From the NCBI GenBank assembly GCA_963806735.1, contig CAWEBE010000016.1, positions 17,653 through 81,652 on the forward strand: a DNA stretch of 64,000 nucleotides, given 5' to 3'. The notes under the pieces were generated by a model that was not told where the DNA came from, made no database searches, and worked only from the letters and a program-made list of their open reading frames with translations. Made by a program: the position numbers and the translations under genes. The DNA comes from CADEFX01 sp963806735 (GTDB lineage: Bacteria; Pseudomonadota; Alphaproteobacteria; Rhizobiales; Hyphomicrobiaceae). The number at the start of each line of letters is the position of its first letter. Positions within the stretch are counted from its first letter, which is position 1. Shown here one piece after another: positions 35,835-44,553 of the stretch.

Positions 35835-35860
35835 TGACTGACGAATTTCGTTTTTAGTCA
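35835..35860. promoter_or_regulatory. Candidate TetR operator/promoter upstream of the efflux operon
   Basis: A 26-base region has outer arms TGACT and AGTCA and an inner 11-base palindrome ACGAATTTCGT. It starts 31 bases upstream of the TetR start codon and is much richer in A and T than its surroundings. The arms are not spaced fully symmetrically about the inner palindrome, so it may represent two half-site pairs. It is the only strong dyad in front of the operon. Confidence 0.5.
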
Positions 35861-35912
35861 CTACACACATTGCTACTCCGAGTTAAGGCCCATGCACTGA
35901 CACAGCCCTGCA

Positions 35913-36430
35913 TCACTCCGTGCCCGCGGGGCGATGGTCATGCCAGGATGCGGTGATCTGATCCGAGATTTGGGAGTTCCACGACCCGATCCGCTCGACC
36001 AGGATTGCCACCTGCGCCGGGTCGGGCTGCGGCCGGCCGCCGTCCGGCATGAGCCTCGCCGACAGCACGTAGCGTGACTTTGCAGAGTAAGGAAGCATCT
36101 GCAGGTCCTAGGGCACACCCAGCACCACCGGCCGGCGCTCATGATGGGAGACGTGAAAGCCTCGCGCACGTAGTCGAGCATGCGCGCCACACTGTGCGCG
36201 GCGATGCAGTGCGCACCTGTCGCGACAACGAACGGGCCTAGAGCGCGATCGCCTGATTGTAGAACTCGGTGTTGATCGAGGCCTCGCCGGAGAGCACTAC
36301 GACGGGCAGGTGCTCGCACGCGGCTGCCGGCAACGCCGTCATGAGCTGGGTACGGCCGGCCCGCACGTCACCGAGGCGGCGGTGACCGTGCAGTGCTCGT
36401 GGTGCACGTGATCGTCTGGACACCCGGCAG
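35913..36430 (-). pseudogene. Degraded N-terminal fragment of a ThDP-dependent enzyme
   Basis: Several frames on the minus strand each hold pieces of one ThDP-enzyme N-terminal domain. In order these are HEHCTVTAA with SVTCGPA, then TQLMTALPAAACEHLPVVVL and SGEASINTEFYNQAIAL, then LGPFVVATGAHCIAAHSVAR with MLDYVREAF. The end is MLPYSAKSRYVLSARLMPDG in yet another frame. Together they follow the order seen in acetolactate-synthase-like proteins. At least three frameshifts and an internal deletion separate them, and the central and C-terminal domains are missing. No single frame is longer than about 60 meaningful codons. It is not the same subfamily as the ThDP gene at the left edge. The 220 bases to the right, up to 36650, show nothing recognisable. 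Confidence 0.75.
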
Positions 36431-36650
36431 CTTTGCGAGCGTTGTCGCGGGTTGGGGAAGGTATGCGGAAGCTACTGTGCGATCTAACACCGAAATCACA
36501 GCGACCGCCAACTCCGAAGCAAGTGGGAAGAACAACCGTCTGCCTTGGCCAGCGAGCTGCAGCGGCAAATTGTGCCGATAGATCAGCACGGCTTTTTCTC
36601 TACAATGGCGCACTGTGATTAACCGCCCACGGGAGTGAAACGCGCGATCG

Positions 36651-37874
36651 ATGACCAATCGTCTGCCCAAACTCGAATATCAATCCGGCGCGTCCTCACC
36701 GCTGACTGGCGTGCGTGTTCTCGATCTGTCGCGCCTCGTGGCGGGCAACGCGGTCTCGCATGTACTGGCCGACTTCGGCGCCGAGGTCTTGAAAGTCGAG
36801 GCTCCCGGCAAGGGAGACGATCTGCGCAACTGGCGCGTCAAGGGCATCTCGACCTATTGGAAGGTTTATGCGCGCAACAAGAAAAGCATCACGCTCGATT
36901 TCAGGACCGAGCAGGGGCGTGAGCTGCTGCTGAAGCTGGCTAAGACGGCACACGTGCTGATCGAGAACTTCGTCCCCGGCAAGCTCGAGGACATGCAACT
37001 TGGCCCTGATGTGCTGCACGCCCGCAATCCGAAGCTCATCATCTTACGGGTCTCGGGCTGGGGACAGACCGGCCCATTCAAGCACAAACCGGGGTTCGGC
37101 ACGCTTGTGGAAGCCATGAGCGGCTATGCCGCCATGAACGGGTTCGGCGACCGCCCGCCAACGCTGCCGCCACTGGCCCTGGCGGACATGGTGAGCGGGC
37201 TCTACGGCGCCTATGCCACCATGGTGGCGCTGCGCGAGATCGAGACCAAGTCGGGTGAGGGACAGGTCATAGATCTCTCGCTGTTCGAGCCGATCCTGTC
37301 GATCCTGGGCCCGATGGCCGCGAACTTCCAGTTGACCGGCCAGGTCACGCCGCGGCTCGGCAGCCGCTCGGCGACGTCGTCGCCACGCAATGTCTATGCC
37401 TGCAGCGATGGGAAGTACGTCGCGCTCTCGGCCTCGATGCAGTCGATGGCTGAGCGTCTGTTCCGTGTCATGGGACGGGAGGATCTCATCACCGATCCGC
37501 GCTTCGCCACCAACACCGATCGTCTCAGGCATGCCGAGGAGATCGACGATATCGTCGCCGACTTCATGCGCCAGCGAACCCAGGCCGAGAACGTCGAGCT
37601 GTTCGATAAGGTGGGCGTGACTGTCGGCCCAGTATGCGATGCGTCCGATCTCCCCGATCATCCCTTCATTCAGGAACGCGCGGCGCTGGTCGCGGTGCCT
37701 GACGCCGACACCGGTACCCTGCCGATGCACAACGTCATACCCCGTTTCTCCAAGACGCCCGGCTCCATCCGAACGGCCGCACCGACCTTGGGCCAGCACA
37801 ACGATGAGATTTACGGCAGCCTCGGTTTGGCTGCCGGCGACCTAGCCAAGCTGAAAGACAGTGGTGTGATCTGA
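36651..37874 (+). CDS. CaiB/BaiF family CoA-transferase (second copy)
   Basis: The 407-residue class III CoA-transferase opens with LTGVRVLDLSRLVAGNAVSH and LADFGAEVLKVEAPGKGDDLR. The catalytic Asp is in LALADMVSGLYGAYA at about residue 180, and a typical FSKTPGSIRTAAPTLGQHN lies near the C-terminus. It transfers CoA to a carboxylic acid for breakdown. It differs clearly from the copy at 11629, so the two are paralogues and not a recent duplication. A metallo-beta-lactamase-fold gene follows by 50 bases and a flavin monooxygenase after that, suggesting one operon. Confidence 0.92.
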   Translation: MTNRLPKLEYQSGASSPLTGVRVLDLSRLVAGNAVSHVLADFGAEVLKVEAPGKGDDLRNWRVKGISTYWKVYARNKKSITLDFRTEQGRELLLKLAKTAHVLIENFVPGKLEDMQLGPDVLHARNPKLIILRVSGWGQTGPFKHKPGFGTLVEAMSGYAAMNGFGDRPPTLPPLALADMVSGLYGAYATMVALREIETKSGEGQVIDLSLFEPILSILGPMAANFQLTGQVTPRLGSRSATSSPRNVYACSDGKYVALSASMQSMAERLFRVMGREDLITDPRFATNTDRLRHAEEIDDIVADFMRQRTQAENVELFDKVGVTVGPVCDASDLPDHPFIQERAALVAVPDADTGTLPMHNVIPRFSKTPGSIRTAAPTLGQHNDEIYGSLGLAAGDLAKLKDSGVI

Positions 37875-37924
37875 CGACGAGTCATCCAGTCACGGGCAGC
37901 AGAAGAAACAACGGGCAGGAAACC

Positions 37925-38794
37925 ATGCAGACTCTCAAGATCGGCGACGTCACCATCACCAGCATCATCGAGCGGGACGGGCCCTGGCGGAAGCCGGAGG
38001 ACATGTTCCCTGCGTACGACCCAGAGCTTGGCCGCAGGCATCTGGCCGAGCTGGATCCGGTGGTGTTCGATCCAGCCTCCGGCCGCATGGTCATCACCTA
38101 TCAGACCTTCATCGTGCGCACGCCCAAGCACACGGTGCTGGTCGACACCTGCACCGGCGAGGACAAGGGCCATCCGCCGCCGATGGACTTTCCCAAGCAG
38201 CCGTGGCTCGACAACTTCGCCGCTGCGGGACTGCGCTTCGAGGACATCACGCACGTCTTCTGCACGCATCTGCACATCGATCACACCGGCTGGAACACGA
38301 TGCTGCGCGACGGCCGCTGGGTGCCGACCTTCCCGAACGCGAAATACATTTTCCACAAGGGCGAGTACGCCTACTGGGAGGAAGCAACCAAGCGCGGCGC
38401 CAATCCGCCCGGCAACGTGTGGACCTATAATTGCCGGCCCATTGTGGAAGCCGGCCAAGCCTTGCTGGTCGACGACACCTATCAGCTCGATGACACGTTC
38501 TCACTCACGCCGACGCCCGGCCATTCACCACACCACTGCTGCGTCGACATCCGCTCGCGCGGGCAGCATGCGGTGGTGACGGGCGACATGATGCACCATG
38601 CGCTCCAATGCCGTGAGCCGGACTGGTCCACGATCTTCGACACCGATGCGAAGATGGCTGCGCAGTCCCGCCGTGGTTTCCTGGGCAAGGTGGCCGATAC
38701 CGCCACGTTGGTCCTGCCGATCCATTTCCCGAACCCCACCGTCGGACGGGTGGCGGTGGACGGCGAACGCTTCCGCTACAATTTCGTGCGCTGA
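37925..38794 (+). CDS. MBL fold metallo-hydrolase
   Basis: This 289-residue protein has the metal-binding HLHIDHTGW with His115, His117, Asp119 and His120. The second His region is TPGHSPHHCC, the Asp bridge is in VVTGDMMHH, and a final His is in VLPIHFPNPT. The family includes lactonases, glyoxalase II and other thioester or ester hydrolases. AAGCATG-type quorum-quenching features are not evident. AGGAAACC stands before the ATG. Its place between a CoA-transferase and a monooxygenase gene suggests hydrolysis of a lactone or thioester intermediate. Confidence 0.9.
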   Translation: MQTLKIGDVTITSIIERDGPWRKPEDMFPAYDPELGRRHLAELDPVVFDPASGRMVITYQTFIVRTPKHTVLVDTCTGEDKGHPPPMDFPKQPWLDNFAAAGLRFEDITHVFCTHLHIDHTGWNTMLRDGRWVPTFPNAKYIFHKGEYAYWEEATKRGANPPGNVWTYNCRPIVEAGQALLVDDTYQLDDTFSLTPTPGHSPHHCCVDIRSRGQHAVVTGDMMHHALQCREPDWSTIFDTDAKMAAQSRRGFLGKVADTATLVLPIHFPNPTVGRVAVDGERFRYNFVR

Positions 38795-38827
38795 CGCAGA
38801 TCGCCTGTATCGGGAAGGGCAAGTCAC

Positions 38828-40163
38828 ATGCGCAACATGGTCATGGTCGGCTTTCTGCAGGCGCAGAACTGCTCAAATTTCGCCGGCTCCTGGCGTCACC
38901 CCAACTCGCGAAACGACTTCGCCTCCCCCGACTATTATGCGCATATCGGTCAAGTGCTGGAGGCGGGCAAGTTCCAGCTCGCCTTCTTCGATGACCGCCT
39001 CGGCATGCCGGAGTTTCACGGTGGACGCTTCGCAGAGGCCGTCGCGCACGGCATCCGCTGCGTCAAGATGGACCCGATCGCCTGCCTCATGCCGATGGCC
39101 ATGGGCACCACGCGGCTCGGCCTCGGCGCCACCTACTCGACTACCTACTATCACCCGTTCCATGTCGCGCGTCTGTTCCAGACGCTCGACCTGATGACGC
39201 GCGGCCGCGCCGCCTGGAATGTCGTCACGTCGATGAACGACGTGGAAGCGCAGAACATGGGGCTGGAGGGGGCCGTCGCGCACGATGCGCGCTACGATCG
39301 CGCCGACGAGTTCATGCAGGTCGTGCACGGTCATTGGGACACGTGGGCCGACGATGCGCTCATCGTCGACAAATCCACAGGACGGTTCGCGGATCCTGAA
39401 AAGGTACACCGTCTCGATCATCACGGAGAGCATTTCCGCTCACGCGGTCCCTTCACCGTGCCACGCTCGCCGCAGGGCCACCCGGTCGTCATTCAAGCCG
39501 GGCAAAGCGGGCGTGGACGCCGCTTCGCCTCGCAGTGGGGCGAGCTCATCTTCACCAGCAATCCCCATCTGGAGTCGGCCAAAAAGATCTACGCAGAGCT
39601 CAAGTCCGACGCTGCTGGCCACGGCCGCAATCCCGATCACATGAAGATTGCCGCGCTCTGCCATCCTGTCGTGGCTCCAACCAAAGCTGAGGCCGAGGAC
39701 AAGTTTGCACTGATCGAGCGCCTGCCGCTCGAGGTCGAACTCATTGATGCTGCTGTCGGAGGCCACCAACTTCGACTTCGGCTCCAAGCCGATCGACGAG
39801 CCCTTCACCGACGCCGAGCTGGCACGCTTCACCGGCACACAGTCGGGGCGCGACCGCGTCGTCGCCGCGCTCGGCGACCGCAAGCCGACGCCGCGCGATT
39901 TCATCACCATCACGCGGCGCGGAAAGCTGACGCAGGCGTGGGTCGGCAGCACGAAGGAGGTCGCCGATATCTTCGAGGAATGGTTCACCGCACCTGCCTG
40001 CGACGGCTTCGTCGTCGGCGCGGCCTGCGTGCCCGGCAGCTACGAGGACTTCGTCACGCTCGTCGTGCCTGAATTGCAGCGCCGCGGCCTTTTCCACAAG
40101 GACTACAAGGGCCCGACATTGCGGGAGAACATCGGCTTGCCTCGGCCCGTCGTGGAGCACTGA
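38828..40163 (+). pseudogene. NtaA/SnaA/DszA-type flavin monooxygenase interrupted by a single-base frameshift
   Basis: Two frames give one protein of about 444 residues, the usual length of this LLM subfamily (nitrilotriacetate, pristinamycin and dibenzothiophene-sulfone monooxygenases). The first frame runs from MRNMVMVGFLQAQNCSNFAG through RGRAAWNVVTSMND to FALIERLPLEVE. After about 39740 the match continues one frame over (LMLLSEATNFDFGSKPIDEP to the stop at 40163), including AWVGSTKEVADIFEEWF. Removing one base in the CTCATTGATG stretch restores EVELLMLLSEA. The rest is intact, so this is a recent mutation or a sequence error. AAGGGCAAG stands before the ATG. It needs a separate flavin reductase, which is not adjacent. 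Confidence 0.85.
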
Positions 40164-40177
40164 GGCGGCTTACGCGG

Positions 40178-40915
40178 TTAGCCCAATCGCCGACGGTAGA
40201 GCGCGATCAGCCGCTCCCAATGTCTCTCCGCCGCCGCCTTGTCGTAGACCTTGCGCTGCAGAAAGGCGAAGCCATGGTGCACGCCGGGATAGACCTCCAG
40301 CTCGCCCGGACTGCCAGCCTTCACGAACAGACCGCGCAGTTCCTCCACCATCGGCATCGGCGCTAAATCGTCGATCTCCGCACAAGCGATGTGCACCTCG
40401 CCCTTGATCTTGCTGAGCGACAAATGCGGGCTCTCCACCGCATCGCTGACCAGCCAGGTGCCGTAGAATGACGCGGCGGCCGCAACACGGTCGGGATAGC
40501 GTGCCGCAGCGGCCAGCGCATAGGGGCCGCTCATGCAGTAGCCATGGATGCCAACCGGCCCGCGCTTCACGCCCGCATGAGCATCGACAAACGCAAGCAT
40601 GGTCGCAACGTCATCCATGACCGACGGAATCGTCATCTTGGTTCTGATGGCGCGCATGCGCTGATGCTCGGAGCTGCCGTGCTCCAGCACTTGCGGCCCA
40701 AACACCGCTTCGCGGCCCGCTCGGTAATAGAGATTGGACAGCAGCACGCAGTAGCCGACTGTGGCGAGCCGCCGCGCCATGTCGCGCAGCTCCTCACGGA
40801 TGCCCGGTGCATCCATCAGCAGAAAAACCGCGGGATGCTCGCCCCGCTCCGGCCGGCAGATGAGCGTCTCCATCCCCCCGTCTTTGGTGGCGATGTCCAG
40901 AGTCTTTTCGATCAT
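40178..40915 (-). CDS. Dienelactone hydrolase family protein
   Basis: The 245-residue alpha/beta hydrolase starts MIEKTLDIATKDGGMETLIC. Its nucleophile is Cys127 in HGYCMSGPYA, the cysteine form typical of dienelactone hydrolase, with Asp in AEIDDLAPMP and His in GVHHGFAFLQ completing the triad. Such enzymes open enol-lactones from aromatic ring breakdown. The start at 40915 has GAGAAAG upstream; the frame continues upstream only as antisense of the Rieske gene. It is the last gene of the minus-strand cluster that starts at 46528 and follows the Rieske oxygenase by 34 bases, so it may act on the oxygenase product. Confidence 0.9.
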   Translation of the reverse strand: MIEKTLDIATKDGGMETLICRPERGEHPAVFLLMDAPGIREELRDMARRLATVGYCVLLSNLYYRAGREAVFGPQVLEHGSSEHQRMRAIRTKMTIPSVMDDVATMLAFVDAHAGVKRGPVGIHGYCMSGPYALAAAARYPDRVAAAASFYGTWLVSDAVESPHLSLSKIKGEVHIACAEIDDLAPMPMVEELRGLFVKAGSPGELEVYPGVHHGFAFLQRKVYDKAAAERHWERLIALYRRRLG

Positions 40916-40949
40916 GGGCTTTCTCGTTTCGGGCGTTCTACGGCGCCAG

Positions 40950-42098
40950 CTACATAGTCTCGAACGACCTTCGCAATCCGCCGACGCGATCGGCCAGGTA
41001 CTGGGCGAAATCGTAGTTTGGCCGTTCGAGATGGCTGAGATGTCCGCTACGCGCGGCGCTTGCACAAACCCCGCGGTAGACCTTCTCCGTGCAACCCTGG
41101 TCCTCGACATTGACCTTGTCGAGCAACGTCTTGAGTTGCGCGAAATGCGCCTGTGCCTCGTCCGAGTTGACGAACTCTGGAGCCATGCCGCCGCCAAACA
41201 CGATATGCACTTGGCCGACGCCGCGCGGATGCAGCGAGAGGTACCAGAAATATCCTGGTGTCAGCGTCACCAGCATGCTGGGATAGACAGCAAGAAGGAA
41301 AGTGGTGCGCCGCCTGTCCCCCTTCATGCGCGTACTGGTCGGATGCGCCAGCGCGATCTTGAGCGTGTTGTCCTTGAGGATCGTGTGAAAGTTGAACGTC
41401 GCCAGGCCCGGCGGGCACACCATTTCCTCGAGCTTAGACAGGCCGCCGATTGTCGCCGCATGACAGACCGGCAAGTGGTAGCTCTCCATGAAGTTCTCAG
41501 CGAGGATCTTCCAATTGGTGTCCCAAACGTACGTTTCTCGGAACGTCTCGATGTAGTTTTCCATGCCGTAATCGTCGATCAGCGCCTGCACGTCGGCCAG
41601 CTTCTCTGCCACCGACGCGACGTTCGGGTCGAGCGTCACCATGATCCAGCCCAGCCACTCCTCGCAGCGCACCTGCGGCAGCCGATAGCTCTCCTTGCAG
41701 AAGTCGCGGTTCAGCGCCATGGCTGGCGCGCCGCGCAGCGTTCCGTCGAGATTGTAGGTCCAGGCGTGGTAGGGGCAGACGATAGCCCGCCTGTTGCCTG
41801 AGCCTTCGACCAGCGTCGACATGCGATGCAGGCACACGTTGGACATGGCGCGCAATTGGCCAGTCTCGTCACGCACGACCAGGATCGGCTGCCCGGCGAG
41901 CTCGTAGGTCAGATAATCACCGGCCTTCGACAGCGCGCTGGCCCGCCCCACCGTCACCCATTCGCGCGCAAAGACATGTTTCAGCTCGTGGGCCAGAAAC
42001 TCCGGGCTCGTGTAGACGCTGGGCGGCATCGCTCGTGCCTGCTCGAAGGGCTGGCTCACGTTGTCGATGAGCTCTGCGACCGATGGCACCACCGTCAT
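40950..42098 (-). CDS. Rieske [2Fe-2S] aromatic-ring-hydroxylating-type oxygenase, alpha subunit
   Basis: This 382-residue protein has an N-terminal Rieske domain with Cys89, His91, Cys108 and His111 (NVCLHRMS and VCPYHAW). The mononuclear iron site is ENFMESYHLPVCH, with a later Asp candidate in VEDQGCTEKVYRGV. The length and the latter stretch fit oxygenases with only an alpha subunit, such as betaine or carnitine monooxygenases and demethylases. No reductase or small subunit gene is adjacent. The start at 42098 has GGGAGAG just before it, whereas the longer frame lacks a site. It follows the GntR gene by 50 bases. Confidence 0.9.
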   Translation of the reverse strand: MTVVPSVAELIDNVSQPFEQARAMPPSVYTSPEFLAHELKHVFAREWVTVGRASALSKAGDYLTYELAGQPILVVRDETGQLRAMSNVCLHRMSTLVEGSGNRRAIVCPYHAWTYNLDGTLRGAPAMALNRDFCKESYRLPQVRCEEWLGWIMVTLDPNVASVAEKLADVQALIDDYGMENYIETFRETYVWDTNWKILAENFMESYHLPVCHAATIGGLSKLEEMVCPPGLATFNFHTILKDNTLKIALAHPTSTRMKGDRRRTTFLLAVYPSMLVTLTPGYFWYLSLHPRGVGQVHIVFGGGMAPEFVNSDEAQAHFAQLKTLLDKVNVEDQGCTEKVYRGVCASAARSGHLSHLERPNYDFAQYLADRVGGLRRSFETM

Positions 42099-42148
42099 GC
42101 GAACTCTCCCTACAGTGCGTGAATGTTGCGCGTCGGTGCGGCGCCTAG

Positions 42149-42838
42149 TCAAGGCTGGACGTGCGCCTTCTCCCGCTCCTCCAGCCAGTCGATCATGAGC
42201 TGCCCCCAGGCGATGTCGGCCTGTAGCGCAGTTCGAGCGCCCGGCGCGTTGCGCTTCTTGAGCGCGGTCAGTACATCCTCGTGGCGGTGACGATCGCGAC
42301 GCAGATCACGCTTTGGCGCGCGTGCATGAAACACCTGAAGCAACGGGCCGAGACTGACCCACAGCACCTCCACGGTCTTGAAGACTGTAGGCAAGCGTGC
42401 CGCTTCCATGATTGCAAAGTGAAACTCACGATTGAGCTTGCTGGCCTTCTTCGGGCTGGCGGCCGCCGCCGCGACGAAGCGCTCTTGCAGGTCCTCCAGC
42501 CGCGCATAGTCATCGCGTGACATATTGGTTGCGGCCCGCTCCGCCGCCGCTCCCTCCAGGTGATGCCGGATGAGCTGGATCTCGCGTAGATGATCAGCCG
42601 TGATGACCGGAACATGCACCGCCGTAGCCGCCTTCATCTCCAGGCCCTGCTCGCTGACGAGCCGGAAGATCGCCTCGCGTACCGGCGTGATGGAAACGCC
42701 CATCTGCTCTGCCAGCGGCGCGATGCGCAGGCGCTCGCCGGGCTCGTACTGGCCATTCATCAGAGCATCGCGGATTTCGGAATAGACCCGGGAGGAAAGG
42801 TTCTCCTTCTCGATCGTCTTGAGCTGCATGGTAGCCAC
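42149..42838 (-). CDS. GntR family (FCD domain) transcriptional regulator
   Basis: The 229-residue regulator has an N-terminal winged helix at residues 15-80 (SSRVYSEIRDALMNGQYEPG, then SITPVREAIFRLVSEQGL). A helical FCD effector domain follows, with metal-site-like residues in its helices. It lies within the minus-strand cluster between an SDR and the Rieske oxygenase, so it probably controls this cluster. The GTG at 42838 and the ATG three codons later are equally possible starts; neither has a clear ribosome binding site. Confidence 0.92.
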   Translation of the reverse strand: MATMQLKTIEKENLSSRVYSEIRDALMNGQYEPGERLRIAPLAEQMGVSITPVREAIFRLVSEQGLEMKAATAVHVPVITADHLREIQLIRHHLEGAAAERAATNMSRDDYARLEDLQERFVAAAAASPKKASKLNREFHFAIMEAARLPTVFKTVEVLWVSLGPLLQVFHARAPKRDLRRDRHRHEDVLTALKKRNAPGARTALQADIAWGQLMIDWLEEREKAHVQP

Positions 42839-42856
42839 GAGGAGAGTAGTCCCGCG

Positions 42857-43549
42857 TCAGTTCACCGAGTAGCCGCCATCGATCGGAAGCACCGCACCGT
42901 GCACATAGGACGCAGCCGGCGACAGCAGGAAGCTGATCACGGAGGCGATCTCGCTCGGTTGCGCCCAGCGGCCCATGGGAATGCGGGCTGTGATCCGCGG
43001 ACCACGCTCGGGATCGTTCTTGGCAGGCGCCCCCATGCGCGTGTCGACCCAGCCTGGCGCCACAGCGTTCACCCGCACTCCCTTGCTGCCCCAGGCCACG
43101 GCCATCGACCGCGTGAGCGCGATGACGCCGCTCTTGCTGGCCGCATACCCCGGCGAAAGGGCGGAGCCGAAGTAAGCCCACATGGATGCGATATTGACGA
43201 TCGCCCCGCCAGCCTTCTCGAGCTTGGGCAATGCCGCCGTCGATGCAGCAAGCGTGGCCGTGAGATTGATGTTGAGGACGGCGTTGAAGTCCTCGGCCTG
43301 CCACTCTCGTTGCTGGCGGATGATGCCAGCACAGTTCACAAGGGCCGAAATCTCCGATGGCGCATCCATCAGCGCCTTTAGCGCCGCGGCATCGGAGACG
43401 TCCGTGCGCACGAAAGAAACGCCGGCGGGCAACGTACCTTCCTGCTCCAGACCGGCCGCAATGACCGTGTATCCTTCCTGCGCCAGCAGAGTTGCGGTGG
43501 CCTGTCCAATCCCGGTTCCGCCACCCGTCACAATTGCGGTCTTTGCCAC
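42857..43549 (-). CDS. SDR family oxidoreductase
   Basis: This is a 230-residue classical short-chain dehydrogenase with VTGGGTGIGQATATLLAQEG at residues 8-27, NCAGI, and the catalytic Ser-Tyr-Lys set in ASMWAYFGSALSPGYAASKS. The C-terminus is AVLPIDGGYSVN. The start is GTG at 43549 with GAGGAGAGCC upstream; the frame stays open further upstream but there it is only antisense of the transketolase gene. It follows the transketolase C-subunit by 26 bases and probably oxidises or reduces a sugar-like or polyol intermediate. Confidence 0.91.
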   Translation of the reverse strand: MAKTAIVTGGGTGIGQATATLLAQEGYTVIAAGLEQEGTLPAGVSFVRTDVSDAAALKALMDAPSEISALVNCAGIIRQQREWQAEDFNAVLNINLTATLAASTAALPKLEKAGGAIVNIASMWAYFGSALSPGYAASKSGVIALTRSMAVAWGSKGVRVNAVAPGWVDTRMGAPAKNDPERGPRITARIPMGRWAQPSEIASVISFLLSPAASYVHGAVLPIDGGYSVN

Positions 43550-43575
43550 TCTGGCTCTCCTCGTGCGATTTGGGT

Positions 43576-44553
43576 TCAAGCCAGCGCTTTGAGCGCCATC
43601 TCCTCGATGCCGGCCGCATCGAGCTTGTAGTGCGCATAGAGATGCAGAGGTGGTGCGATCAAACTGTACTCGTCGTAGATGCCGTGCCGCAGCAGCTTCA
43701 CGCCCACGCCCTCGTCGGATAGAACTTCGGCCACCGCCGATCCGAGACCACCGAGGACGTTGTGCTCCTCCACTGTCATCATGCGCTTGGAGCGCGCCGC
43801 CGCGCGCAGGATGGCCCCACGGTCGATGGGCTTGACCGATGCCATGTCGATGACGCCGATCGATCGACCAGCTGCATTGAACTTCTTGGCAGCTTCCAAT
43901 GCGCCGTGCACGGCCATCCCGCAGGCAATGATGGTCAACTCCTCGCCCTGGCTGTGCTCGACGGCCTTGCCGAACTCGAACACCGTGCCGTTCTCGTAAA
44001 CAATGGGATCGCGGCCCCGACTGATGCGGAAATAGATCGGCTTGTCGTATGTGGCCGACGCACGGATCGCCGCTACGAGCTGCGGACCGTCGCATGGGGA
44101 CACGATGGCCAGATCGGCGATCGAGCGCATGGTGCCGATATCCTCGGTCGCATGATGCGAGGTGCCGTAGAAGCCGAGCGAGATGCCCGTGTGGTGTCCG
44201 ATCAGGCGCACCCGCTGGGCGGAGTAGGCCACATCCATGCGGATCTGCTCGCAGCAGAGCAGTCCGAGAAAGGATGCAAATGTGGCAACGAACGGCGTCA
44301 GCCCGCAGGTGGCCATGCCCGCCGCCACTGAGACCATGTTCTGCTCGGAAATGCCGAACTGGATGTAGCGATCCGGATACGCTATCGCGAATCGATTGAG
44401 ACCGTTCGAGTACTGCAGGTCCGCCGCGCCGGCGACGACTGGATGGCCCGCTTTGACCAACTCGATCAACCCATCCGAGAGGTACGACAAACCCGGGTTG
44501 ATCGCGTTGAGGCTGCGGTACTGCCACGAGTTGGGGGAAAGGGGGCCGCTCAT
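43576..44553 (-). CDS. Transketolase, C-terminal subunit
   Basis: The 325-residue protein holds the pyrimidine and C-terminal domains of a two-piece transketolase. Catalytic Glu70 is in FGISEQNMVSVAAGM, FATFASFLGL follows, and HHATEDIGTMRSI is the loop usually contacting substrate. The C-terminal domain ends with VEEHNVLGGLGSAVAEVL. It overlaps the N-subunit stop as ATGA, so equal amounts are made. Two-piece transketolases are known for central pentoses, apulose phosphate and sulfo-sugars, so a special substrate is likely in this setting. Confidence 0.92.
   Translation of the reverse strand: MSGPLSPNSWQYRSLNAINPGLSYLSDGLIELVKAGHPVVAGAADLQYSNGLNRFAIAYPDRYIQFGISEQNMVSVAAGMATCGLTPFVATFASFLGLLCCEQIRMDVAYSAQRVRLIGHHTGISLGFYGTSHHATEDIGTMRSIADLAIVSPCDGPQLVAAIRASATYDKPIYFRISRGRDPIVYENGTVFEFGKAVEHSQGEELTIIACGMAVHGALEAAKKFNAAGRSIGVIDMASVKPIDRGAILRAAARSKRMMTVEEHNVLGGLGSAVAEVLSDEGVGVKLLRHGIYDEYSLIAPPLHLYAHYKLDAAGIEEMALKALA

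Noticed and set aside
36239..36254. TAGAGCGCGATCGC, similar to the ends of the palindromic repeat at 3412
   Set aside because: No matching inverted end lies nearby, and the bases are explained by the NQAIALGP stretch of the ThDP-enzyme remnant.
42857..44527. A 556-codon open frame on the minus strand running through the transketolase C-subunit and SDR
   Set aside because: Only the last 230 codons read as an SDR. The upstream part is another frame of the transketolase gene, which is clearly coding in its own frame.
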